From JAVBSN01 sp031547045 (GTDB lineage Bacteria > Bacillota > Clostridia > Lachnospirales > Lachnospiraceae), in assembly GCA_031547045.1 (NCBI GenBank), contig JAVBSN010000025.1, forward strand, positions 1-43,509: a DNA stretch of 43,509 nt. Reading direction: 5' to 3'. The notes beneath the pieces were generated by a model. The model was not told where the DNA came from. It did not search any database and saw nothing but the letters and a program-made list of their open reading frames with translations. The translations under genes were made by a program, and so were the position numbers. Position 1 is the stretch's first letter. Every line of letters begins with the position of its first letter. Below are positions 16,055 through 22,721 of the stretch, piece by piece.

Positions 16055-18157
16055 TTACAATTTTATGATATTAGAATCTATATCCTTATCACTCTTAGGC
16101 ATTGAATTGCCCACATACAACGTTACTTTTCCTTCAAAGTTTCTATTGCCTTCATTATCAACTACTTGAATATACTTTTTGCTTACATTAACAATATATG
16201 TGTGTTTATTACTCACTTCTAAATGTATTCTCTTAACGCCACATAGACTATAATTCGGCACAGCGTTTATCGAATCTTCTACTTTTGCATATACCTCAAT
16301 AACATCATCTGTACTAAATAATCCTCTATTACTCGCTTCTACCTTTATTTGAATATTACTTTCATCCTCTGATAATATATCTGACTTTTCTATAACAATA
16401 TCACCATAAGTTAATCCATAACCAAATTCATATAAAGGTTTTTCTTCCATATATCTATAAGTTCTGTTTTTCATTGAATAATCTGTAAACTCAGGCATAG
16501 TATTATTTTCACTATAGAAAGTAATAGGAAGTTTTCCAGATGGTGATACTTTACCAAAGATTATATTTGAAATTGCTCTTCCACCCTCTGCTCCTAAATA
16601 CCAGCCTTGCATAACCGCTCTTGCATTAGTATCAGCATAATCAAGATACATAGCACTTCCTGTCATATTTACAACAATTACATTTTTATTTGCCTTACAT
16701 ACTTCTTCTAGTAATTTTCTTTGTACATTTGGTAAATGTAAGTTTTTCTTATCTCCTGATGCATAAGAATTACCTTCATCTCCTTCTTCACCCTCGTATT
16801 CTTCATTAAGTCCAAGACATAAGATTACAACATCAGAATGCTTGGCTACTTGAATTGCTTCTGTCAGTCTATCGTTATCTCTTTCTGATAGAGGCTCTGA
16901 CTTATTAATTACTATTTCTGAACCAACTGCATACATAACTCTATATCCGTACTCTTCACTTATACTATTTACTCCGTCTAGTACAGTTGTGTAACCTGGT
17001 GCTGTTCCATAGTAATTACCTTGTAATGCTTTCTTGCTATCAGCATTTGGCCCTATTACACCTATTGTTTTAATACTATTTTCTTCTAACATATCTTTAG
17101 TAAGTGGCAATATATTATCATTTTTTAATAACACAACCGACTTTTCTGCTACCTCTAATGAATATTCAATATGCTCTTTACATGCCAACTTCTCGTAAGG
17201 GATATTATCATATTCACATTCTTCAAACATCCCTAATAAGTATCTTGTAGTAAATATATTTATAGCGGCAGTTCTAACATCTTCTCTTGATATAAGCTTC
17301 TTCTGGTATGCTTTCATTAAATGTTTATATGTACAACCACAATTAAGATCACATCCTGCCTTTAGTGCCATAGCTCCCGACTCTTCTTTGCTCTTAGTAA
17401 CCTTATGATATTCGTGAAAATCTCTTATTGCCCAACAATCACTTACGAAATGACCCTTAAAGCCCCATTTACCACGAAGTATATCTTTAATTAATGTATC
17501 TGAACCACAGCAGGGCTCTCCATTTGTTCTGTTATATGCTCCCATAACAGTTTCAACATTAGCTTCTGTTACACATTCTTCAAATGCTGGCAAATACGTT
17601 TCCCATAATTCTTTATCATTTACAATAGCATTAAATTCATGCCTTAAATCCTCTGGTCCAGAATGTACAGCAAAATGCTTTGCACAAGCTGCTGCTTTTA
17701 TTATTCTTCCATCTCCTTGTAGACCATTTATAAACGCTACTCCTAGTCTTCCGATAAGAAATGGATCTTCTCCATAGGTTTCTTGCCCTCTTCCCCATCT
17801 TGGGTCCCTGAATAAATTAAGATTAGGAGACCAGAAATTAATACCTTTGTATTTATCTGTGTCTCCTTCTTCTTTGTATCCATTATATTTTGCTCTTGCT
17901 TCTGTTGATATAATCGAAGCTGTCTTCTCTAATATTTCAGGTGAAAATGTAGCTGCCATAGCTATAGCCTGTGGAAACACTGTTGCTGTTCCAGACCTTG
18001 CTACACCATGAAGTGCTTCATTCCAATAATTATAACTAGGCACATCTAACCTAGTAATAGCTGGCGCACTATATGTTAATTGATCTATCATTTCCTCTAA
18101 AGTCATCTTATCTACTAATTCAGTAGCTTTGTTAATTGCCCACTCTCTATCTCTCAT
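16055..18157 (-). CDS. glycoside hydrolase family 3 (beta-glucosidase/beta-xylosidase)
   Basis: 700 residues from the ATG at 18157-18155, which has GGAGG 7 nt upstream; the upstream extension overlaps the fur gene end and lacks a ribosome site. The N-terminal GH3 barrel contains NYWNEALHGVARSG, WSPNLNLFRDPRWGRGQETY and KHFAVHSGPE, and the nucleophile Asp in G-H-F-V-S-D-C-W-A. Then the alpha/beta sandwich (VVLLKNDNILPL, NVIVVNMTGS, LPITFY) and an Fn3-like C-terminal domain. No signal peptide, so cytoplasmic cleavage of imported oligosaccharides is likely. The NYWNEALHG and DPRWGRGQETYGEDP motifs lean to the xylosidase-like subgroup. Possibly co-transcribed with the Fur regulator 20 bp upstream, though the functional link is unclear. 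Confidence 0.9.
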   Translation of the reverse strand: MRDREWAINKATELVDKMTLEEMIDQLTYSAPAITRLDVPSYNYWNEALHGVARSGTATVFPQAIAMAATFSPEILEKTASIISTEARAKYNGYKEEGDTDKYKGINFWSPNLNLFRDPRWGRGQETYGEDPFLIGRLGVAFINGLQGDGRIIKAAACAKHFAVHSGPEDLRHEFNAIVNDKELWETYLPAFEECVTEANVETVMGAYNRTNGEPCCGSDTLIKDILRGKWGFKGHFVSDCWAIRDFHEYHKVTKSKEESGAMALKAGCDLNCGCTYKHLMKAYQKKLISREDVRTAAINIFTTRYLLGMFEECEYDNIPYEKLACKEHIEYSLEVAEKSVVLLKNDNILPLTKDMLEENSIKTIGVIGPNADSKKALQGNYYGTAPGYTTVLDGVNSISEEYGYRVMYAVGSEIVINKSEPLSERDNDRLTEAIQVAKHSDVVILCLGLNEEYEGEEGDEGNSYASGDKKNLHLPNVQRKLLEEVCKANKNVIVVNMTGSAMYLDYADTNARAVMQGWYLGAEGGRAISNIIFGKVSPSGKLPITFYSENNTMPEFTDYSMKNRTYRYMEEKPLYEFGYGLTYGDIVIEKSDILSEDESNIQIKVEASNRGLFSTDDVIEVYAKVEDSINAVPNYSLCGVKRIHLEVSNKHTYIVNVSKKYIQVVDNEGNRNFEGKVTLYVGNSMPKSDKDIDSNIIKL

Positions 18158-18177
18158 GCCACTACCTCCACTACACT

Positions 18178-18585
18178 CTATTTGCACTTTTTACATATAC
18201 CATATATAACTGAATTCTTGCACTGCAGGCTAAAATCATGGTGTTCATTAATATGTTTTGAAATCTCATTCATAAAATTACATTCAAGATGAATAACGCT
18301 ACCACACTTCTTACATTTAAGGTGTAAGTGCTCATCACACTTATGTCCATTTTCAACATATTGAAAATTAGTCATTCCTCCCTTTTCAGCTACATATTTA
18401 ATAACCTTGCCTTCCTTAGTAAGTTTATCTAAATATCTATAAATAGTAGTAACATTTACTCCACTATTCTCATTTTTCAAATAGTCATCAATATCACTAA
18501 CTGTAACCGCTCTATCCCTATTAACTTGTATATATTTAAGTATCTTTGCCCTATTAGCAGTCTTATAACAATTTCCTTCTGCCAT
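18178..18585 (-). CDS. Fur-family metal-dependent regulator
   Basis: 135 residues from the ATG at 18585-18583 after GGGAGG. Winged helix N-terminus with G-V-N-V-T-T-I-Y-R-Y-L-D-K-L, then H-L-H-L-K-C-K-K-C-G, a metal-sensing/structural region, and a second C-x-x-C at the end (G-I-C-K-K-C). Two CxxC pairs give the structural zinc site. Sensing specificity (Fe, Zn, Mn or peroxide) cannot be read with confidence. It lies 30 bp downstream of a putative metal exporter and probably controls it through the palindromes at 19518-19548, which favours a Zur- or Mn-type role (inference). Confidence 0.9.
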   Translation of the reverse strand: MAEGNCYKTANRAKILKYIQVNRDRAVTVSDIDDYLKNENSGVNVTTIYRYLDKLTKEGKVIKYVAEKGGMTNFQYVENGHKCDEHLHLKCKKCGSVIHLECNFMNEISKHINEHHDFSLQCKNSVIYGICKKCK

Positions 18586-18615
18586 AATCAATTCCTCCCT
18601 ACTCTATACACCTTA

Positions 18616-19482
18616 TTAAAATACTATACCACTAAATTCTATAATACAACCCCATACTACACCTAATATATATAATAATATCATAATATTTATATTTTCT
18701 TTAAAAGATTTATTACTTCTAAATAATATTAGTGTACCTGCTCCTGCATTTACTAAAAGTCCAGCCATCATTACACCGCCATTTATTATTCCTTCAAGAT
18801 ATAATCTTGTTATTACCACTGAGGATACACAATTAGGAATAAGTCCTACTAGTCCTGCAATTAATTGACCTACAACAGGTGTATTTACAAATATATTAGA
18901 AATAGCTTCCTCACCTACAAATTCTATTATAACATTTAATAAAAGAGAAATAATAAATATAAATACAAATATTTTAAATGTATGTTTAATTGAGGATACA
19001 AATATCCCATGTTTATGTGCATGATCACAATTACAGTGATCTAATTCTTCACTTTCATAATTATCTTTGGAATGTTCTCTATGCCTTAACAAATTCACAT
19101 AAATAATATCTATTACAAATCCTGTTACCATACCTATTAACATCTTAAGTCCTAATATTTTAACTATTGTCATTATGCCAACAGATTCTGATATTAAAAC
19201 TGGTAACATTTCATCTGATGTAGATAAATATATAGCAATCAATGTTCCTAATGATACTACTCGTCCAACATATAAACTAGATGCAGCAGATGAAAAACCA
19301 CATTGGGGAAATACTCCTAATATACTTCCCCAAAGAGGGCCTATCTTACCTGCCTTCTGTATCATACTTTTTGTTTTTTTACCTGCTTTATGTTCTAATG
19401 CCTCCATTATTAAATATGTGACAAATAAAAATGGTAACATTCTTACGCTATCTAGTATTGTATCTATTAATATATCTAACAT
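18616..19482 (-). CDS. ArsP_2-like putative metal exporter membrane protein
   Basis: 288 residues with eight to ten TM segments. Two internally similar halves: L-G-V-F-P-Q-C-G-F-S-S-A-A (about 57-69) and L-I-P-N-C-V-S-S-V-V-I-T (about 218-229) each hold a Cys in the P-x-C pattern of this family. The cytoplasmic loop between them is rich in His/Cys (H-C-N-C-D-H-A-H-K-H), suggesting metal binding. The family is annotated as putative manganese or heavy-metal transporter (PF11449-like). It heads an operon with the Fur-family regulator. The metal is not established. Confidence 0.75.
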   Translation of the reverse strand: MLDILIDTILDSVRMLPFLFVTYLIMEALEHKAGKKTKSMIQKAGKIGPLWGSILGVFPQCGFSSAASSLYVGRVVSLGTLIAIYLSTSDEMLPVLISESVGIMTIVKILGLKMLIGMVTGFVIDIIYVNLLRHREHSKDNYESEELDHCNCDHAHKHGIFVSSIKHTFKIFVFIFIISLLLNVIIEFVGEEAISNIFVNTPVVGQLIAGLVGLIPNCVSSVVITRLYLEGIINGGVMMAGLLVNAGAGTLILFRSNKSFKENINIMILLYILGVVWGCIIEFSGIVF

Positions 19483-19517
19483 AATTTATTCTTCACTCTT
19501 CTTTCAAAATAATAAAA

Positions 19518-19548
19518 TGCAAATACATGCATTTGCAACTTGTTTGCA
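19518..19548 (-). promoter_or_regulatory. candidate operator of the metal-exporter/fur operon
   Basis: TGCAAAT-6-ATTTGCA forms a 20-bp dyad (19518-19537), and a third TTTGCA follows at 19543-19548. It lies about 35-65 bp before the exporter start, in the promoter region. I infer it is bound by the Fur-family protein encoded one gene downstream. Confidence 0.5.
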
Positions 19549-19585
19549 TTTTTATTATAACGGTTTGAAATGAAATGTCAAGAAT

Positions 19586-19616
19586 AAAAAACGGAAGCCG
19601 ATTAAATCTGCTTCCG
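19586..19616 (-). terminator. intrinsic terminator of pyk
   Basis: Minus strand: CGGAAGC (19616-19610), an 11-nt loop, GCTTCCG (19598-19592), then TTTTTT. It ends 8 bp beyond the pyk stop. Confidence 0.9.
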
Positions 19617-19623
19617 CTATTTA

Positions 19624-21042
19624 TTACATTACCTTATGAACTTTTATCATATTAGTTGTTCCTGCTATTCCAAGAGGTATACCAGAAGTAATAACTGCTA
19701 TATCTCCTTCTTCAACAAAACCATTATCTTTTACTGAATCTATTGCATGTTCAAATAATTCTAATACATCATCTTTCTCTTCAATAAGAACAGGAGTTAC
19801 TCCCCATGATAGATTTAATTGTCTACACACCTTTTCTTCTGTAGTACATCCTACAATTCCACAAGTAGGTCTATATCTAGAAATCATTCTTGCCGATTGT
19901 CCTGACTTTGTAACTGTTATAATTGCTTTAGCGTTTAAATCAAGTGCTGTTGTGCATGTTGCATGAGATATTGCATCTGTTATATTAGGGTTAGCGCTTC
20001 TTTCTTTTGTAAAGAATCTTTTTCTATAATCAATATCTTCTTCTGTTCTTGCTGTTATCTTAACCATCATCTTTAATGCTTCTATCGGGTAAAGACCCGC
20101 TGCTGTTTCACCAGATAACATAATTGCACTAGTTCCATCATATATGGCATTAGCGACATCAGTAGTCTCTGCTCTTGTAGGTCTTGGATTCTTCATCATA
20201 GAATCTAACATCTGTGTTGCAGTTATAACCTTCTTGCCTGATTCATATACTCTCTTAATTATGTCCTTCTGAATTACTGGTACATCCTCACAAGGTATCT
20301 CCACACCCATATCCCCACGAGCAATCATAATTCCTTCTGAAGATTCAATAATTTCTTCGATGTTATCAACGCCCTCGCTATTTTCAATCTTAGCAATTAT
20401 ATGAATCTTATGTCCACCATGATCATTTAATATCTGTCTTATTTGCTTAACATCTTCTGCATTTCTTACAAATGAAGCTGCAATATAGTCTACATCTTGT
20501 TGTATTCCAAATAATATATCCCTTTTATCTCTTTCGCTTACATATGGTAGAGATAAATGAATTCCCGGAATATTTACACCTTTGTTATTAGATATAACAC
20601 CATCATTTATTATAATACATACAATATCTTTCTCTAGTATATCAGTTACTTTTAATTCAATTAATCCATCATCTAATAAGATTTTAGAACCAATCTCTAT
20701 ATCCTTATATAATTCCTTATATGTAATACTTACTCTCTTATCTGTTCCTTCTACGTCTTCACCACAAAGAGTAAATGTATTACCTTTCTTAAGTTCTACC
20801 TTTTCTTTCTTAAATTGCTTAACACGAACTTCCGGTCCTTTTGTATCAAGTAACATAGCAATAGGTTTTTTATGTTTCTTTCTTAATTCTTTGAGCTTAT
20901 TCATTCTTCCCTTATGCTCTTCATGATCTCCATGAGAGAAATTAAGTCGTGCAACATTCATTCCTACTTGCACTAGTTGTTCTAATACATCATCCTTATC
21001 TGTAGCTGGTCCTAATGTACATATAATTTTTGTCTTTATCAT
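19624..21042 (-). CDS. pyk: pyruvate kinase
   Basis: 472 residues from the ATG at 21042-21040, preceded by AAGGAGTCAGTTT; the 15 codons further upstream lack a site. Begins MIKTKIICTLGPATD. Catalytic motifs: NVARLNFSHGDHEEH, LDTKGPEVR, AKIENSEGVDN, IMIARGDMGVEIP and TATQMLDSM. It lacks the extra C-terminal PEP-utilising domain found in some Bacillus enzymes. Converts phosphoenolpyruvate and ADP to pyruvate and ATP, the last step of glycolysis. Appears monocistronic, with its own terminator. Confidence 0.98.
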   Translation of the reverse strand: MIKTKIICTLGPATDKDDVLEQLVQVGMNVARLNFSHGDHEEHKGRMNKLKELRKKHKKPIAMLLDTKGPEVRVKQFKKEKVELKKGNTFTLCGEDVEGTDKRVSITYKELYKDIEIGSKILLDDGLIELKVTDILEKDIVCIIINDGVISNNKGVNIPGIHLSLPYVSERDKRDILFGIQQDVDYIAASFVRNAEDVKQIRQILNDHGGHKIHIIAKIENSEGVDNIEEIIESSEGIMIARGDMGVEIPCEDVPVIQKDIIKRVYESGKKVITATQMLDSMMKNPRPTRAETTDVANAIYDGTSAIMLSGETAAGLYPIEALKMMVKITARTEEDIDYRKRFFTKERSANPNITDAISHATCTTALDLNAKAIITVTKSGQSARMISRYRPTCGIVGCTTEEKVCRQLNLSWGVTPVLIEEKDDVLELFEHAIDSVKDNGFVEEGDIAVITSGIPLGIAGTTNMIKVHKVM

Positions 21043-21242
21043 AAACTGACTCCTTACATCAATATTTGTCCAATAGTACCTTAACACTATGTTTAAATTT
21101 TTTCAATTAAAAATACTACATTTAAACTATAATTTACTTCGATTTTTACTTTCTTAACAACTATTTAACATTTCTTACATTTAATTTACATATTCTCTCT
21201 ATACTCTTATTTTATTAAGTTTAATAAATATAACTTAGATAT

Positions 21243-21839
21243 TTACTCAATTCCTACAGCTTGCTTAGCTAATCTGTCAGCTTCTTCATTTCCTTCTATT
21301 CCCGAATGACCTTTTACTTTTACAAAGCTTATATTTATTTTATCTTTTACTGAATTGATATAATCATAATAAGCAATTGTTCCTTGCTTATTTCTCTTCC
21401 ACAAACCTTTCGCCCACATCTCAATTCCTAAATAATCATAATAAATAGTAATATCACTAAGTCCTAATTCAATTGCTTTTTCAATTGCTGCCATACTACC
21501 TAATACTTCTCCTGCCACATTTCGCATGGCTGCCATCTCTTCCTCATTACCAGAGCCTTGTACAATTTGTTTGTTATCTTCATATACAATAAATCCACCA
21601 TAACCGTATACCCCTGTTACATCATTATATGAACCATCAACAAAAGCATATATAGATGGATTTAGTAAATCCTTGATTTCTTCACCACCCACACTCATAT
21701 ATGATTTGGCTTCTTCTAAACTTGAAAAACTTTTATACTCTGCATTAGGAAATCCATGTACTAACTTCTTACACTCATCCCATGTATTATATATTCCAGG
21801 AGTTACCCCTTTTCTTACCGCATAATATTTATTTGCCAT
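21243..21839 (-). CDS. rnhA: ribonuclease H1 with N-terminal viroplasmin-like domain
   Basis: 198 residues after GAGGAGGG. Residues 1-48 form the caulimovirus viroplasmin/hybrid-binding domain (YYAVRKGVTPGIYNTWDECK...F-S-S-L-E-E-A). The RNase H domain starts at about 65: catalytic D in A-F-V-D-G-S-Y, E in G-E-V-L-G-S, D in I-Y-Y-D-Y, D in G-N-E-E-A-D-R-L-A, plus V-K-G-H-S-G. It degrades the RNA strand of RNA-DNA hybrids. Its promoter region overlaps the antitoxin RNA promoter reading the other way. Confidence 0.95.
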   Translation of the reverse strand: MANKYYAVRKGVTPGIYNTWDECKKLVHGFPNAEYKSFSSLEEAKSYMSVGGEEIKDLLNPSIYAFVDGSYNDVTGVYGYGGFIVYEDNKQIVQGSGNEEEMAAMRNVAGEVLGSMAAIEKAIELGLSDITIYYDYLGIEMWAKGLWKRNKQGTIAYYDYINSVKDKINISFVKVKGHSGIEGNEEADRLAKQAVGIE

Positions 21840-21885
21840 TCTAATAGCCCTCCTCGTATCAATAATCCTATTATTTTATATTGTC

Positions 21886-21914
21886 TTGACATTAACAAAA
21901 AAAAGAATTACTAT
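21886..21914 (+). promoter_or_regulatory. sigma-A promoter of the antitoxin RNA
   Basis: TTGACA (21886-21891), exactly 17 nt, TACTAT (21909-21914). This is close to consensus and points at the 3' end of the toxin gene. Expected start near 21921. Confidence 0.75.
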
Positions 21915-21920
21915 TAAGGT

Positions 21921-22018
21921 ACAAAAGGTAGTTAACTCCACGGAGTGGCTTCCAAAATTATAACTTTTTAAAAATAGTCACAATTTAACTTGGTAGGGTT
22001 GGGTGACTATTTTTTTGT
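21921..22018 (+). ncRNA. predicted antitoxin RNA of a type I toxin-antitoxin locus
   Basis: About 98 nt from the predicted start near 21921 to the T-run after the shared terminator. No ORF with a ribosome site fits inside. It overlaps the toxin mRNA over roughly 50 nt (terminator stem-loop and the last toxin codons), so the two terminator loops are fully complementary. Its 5' part (21927-21953) resembles the 5' part of the toxin mRNA. Known type I modules such as txpA/RatA and par/fst use a convergent RNA overlapping at a terminator. The call rests on promoter and terminator geometry, with no expression evidence. Confidence 0.6.
21970..22014. terminator. shared bidirectional terminator of toxin and antitoxin RNAs
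   Basis: AAAAATAGTCAC (21970-21981) / GTGACTATTTTT (22003-22014), a perfect 12-bp stem with a 21-nt loop. T-runs follow on both strands. The toxin stop codon (22007-22009) lies inside the stem. Confidence 0.88.
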
Positions 22019-22114
22019 ACCTTTATCATTACCTTTTGAATTAACATACTTCAAAATTGTTATAACTAGCATTATAAATCCTAGCAATAATCTAAATTCT
22101 TCATATGTACTCAT
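22007..22114 (-). CDS. small hydrophobic type I toxin (holin-like toxin family)
   Basis: 35 residues, start ATG at 22114-22112 preceded by AAGGGGGTGG. It begins M-S-T-Y-E-E-F and continues with one hydrophobic helix (LLLGFIMLVITILKYV, about residues 9-24) and a polar, lysine-rich tail ending G-T-K-K. The M-S-x-Y-E-x-L opening plus single TM matches the putative holin-like toxin/TxpA group, whose members damage the membrane. It sits on its own promoter (22172-22200) and shares a terminator with a convergent RNA. It is too short for ordinary ORF calling. Confidence 0.7.
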   Translation of the reverse strand: MSTYEEFRLLLGFIMLVITILKYVNSKGNDKGTKK

Positions 22115-22120
22115 CTGGCA

Positions 22121-22140
22121 CCACCCCCTTTCGGAAGCGG
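22121..22140 (-). promoter_or_regulatory. hairpin sequestering the toxin ribosome site
   Basis: On the minus-strand RNA, CCGCUUCC pairs with GGGGGUGG across a GAAA (GNRA) tetraloop: eight continuous pairs including G-U wobbles. The 3' arm is the Shine-Dalgarno sequence of the toxin. Such structures delay toxin translation in type I systems. Confidence 0.7.
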
Positions 22141-22171
22141 AAGTCACCCAGCAGATTAACTACCCTCATAA

Positions 22172-22200
22172 ATAATACCACTACTTGATATATTTTTCAA
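22172..22200 (-). promoter_or_regulatory. sigma-A promoter of the toxin mRNA
   Basis: Minus strand: TTGAAA (22200-22195), exactly 17 nt, TATTAT (22177-22172). Expected start near 22165, giving a leader of about 50 nt before the toxin ATG and an mRNA of about 200 nt. Confidence 0.75.
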
Positions 22201-22334
22201 CATTTCTTGTAATTATTTTATTTACTTTTTATATTTTACTATTTATAAATTGATTTTAATTTTAATTGATGTTAAACTATTTATACTATTATTACTTAAC
22301 GACATGTTTTAAATTTGAAATTGAGGTATAACAA

Positions 22335-22694
22335 ATGCGTACAAATGAATCTGCCGAAAATTATTTAGAAACTATACTAGTATTAGGTAATACATTACCT
22401 GTTGTTCGTGCTGTTGACATAGCATCAGAACTTAATTTCAAAAAATCTAGTGTTAGTATTGCAATGAAAAATCTTCGTGAAAAAAATCATATAACTGTTA
22501 CTAAAGAAGGCTATATTTCTTTAACTGAATCTGGCAAAGAGATTGCTGAGATGATATTTGAACGTCATGAAATATTATCTTCATGGCTAGAAAGTTTAGG
22601 AGTAGATTCTAATATTGCTTCACAAGATGCCTGTAAAATTGAACATGTATTAAGCAAAGAAAGCTTTGAAGCCATCAAAAAAATTGCACAGTAA
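22335..22694 (+). CDS. short DtxR/IdeR-type metal-dependent regulator
   Basis: 119 residues. Winged helix at about 20-65 (V-V-R-A-V-D-I-A-S-E-L then KSSVSIAMKNLREK) and a helical dimerisation/metal domain (E-R-H-E-I-L, then D-A-C-K-I-E-H-V-L-S). The set H78, C100, E103, H104 follows the DtxR pattern (C-x-x-E-H); MntR has Glu in place of the Cys, so iron sensing is favoured (inference). There is no C-terminal SH3/FeoA domain. Ribosome site GAGG at -9. The stop codon lies in the loop of its terminator. Target genes are not obvious; the neighbours are the toxin locus and the ammonium channel. Confidence 0.85.
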   Translation: MRTNESAENYLETILVLGNTLPVVRAVDIASELNFKKSSVSIAMKNLREKNHITVTKEGYISLTESGKEIAEMIFERHEILSSWLESLGVDSNIASQDACKIEHVLSKESFEAIKKIAQ

Positions 22695-22710
22695 TCTGTG
22701 CAATTTTTTT
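22677..22710. terminator. bidirectional terminator between the DtxR-type gene and amt
   Basis: Perfect 15-bp stem AAAAAAATTGCACAG (22677-22691) / CTGTGCAATTTTTTT (22696-22710), loop TAAT containing the regulator's stop codon. It serves both convergent genes. Confidence 0.95.
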
Positions 22711-22721
22711 ATGTTTAAATA

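Larger units (their letters stand above)
21927..22164. repeat. inverted repeats flanking the toxin-antitoxin locus
   Basis: The left copy (plus strand, 21927-21953) starts GGTAGTTAAC and ends GGAGTGGCTTCC. The right copy (minus strand, 22164-22139) starts GGTAGTTAAT and ends GGGTGACTTCC. They match over most of 26-27 positions. Each copy lies at the 5' end of one of the two convergent RNAs. A shared AAGGTACAAAA segment (plus strand near 21916, minus strand near 22023) adds to the symmetry. Confidence 0.55.

Noticed and set aside
21990..22175. 61-aa plus-strand ORF across the toxin locus
   Set aside because: It has no ribosome site and is antisense to the toxin ORF, which has a promoter, ribosome site and terminator.
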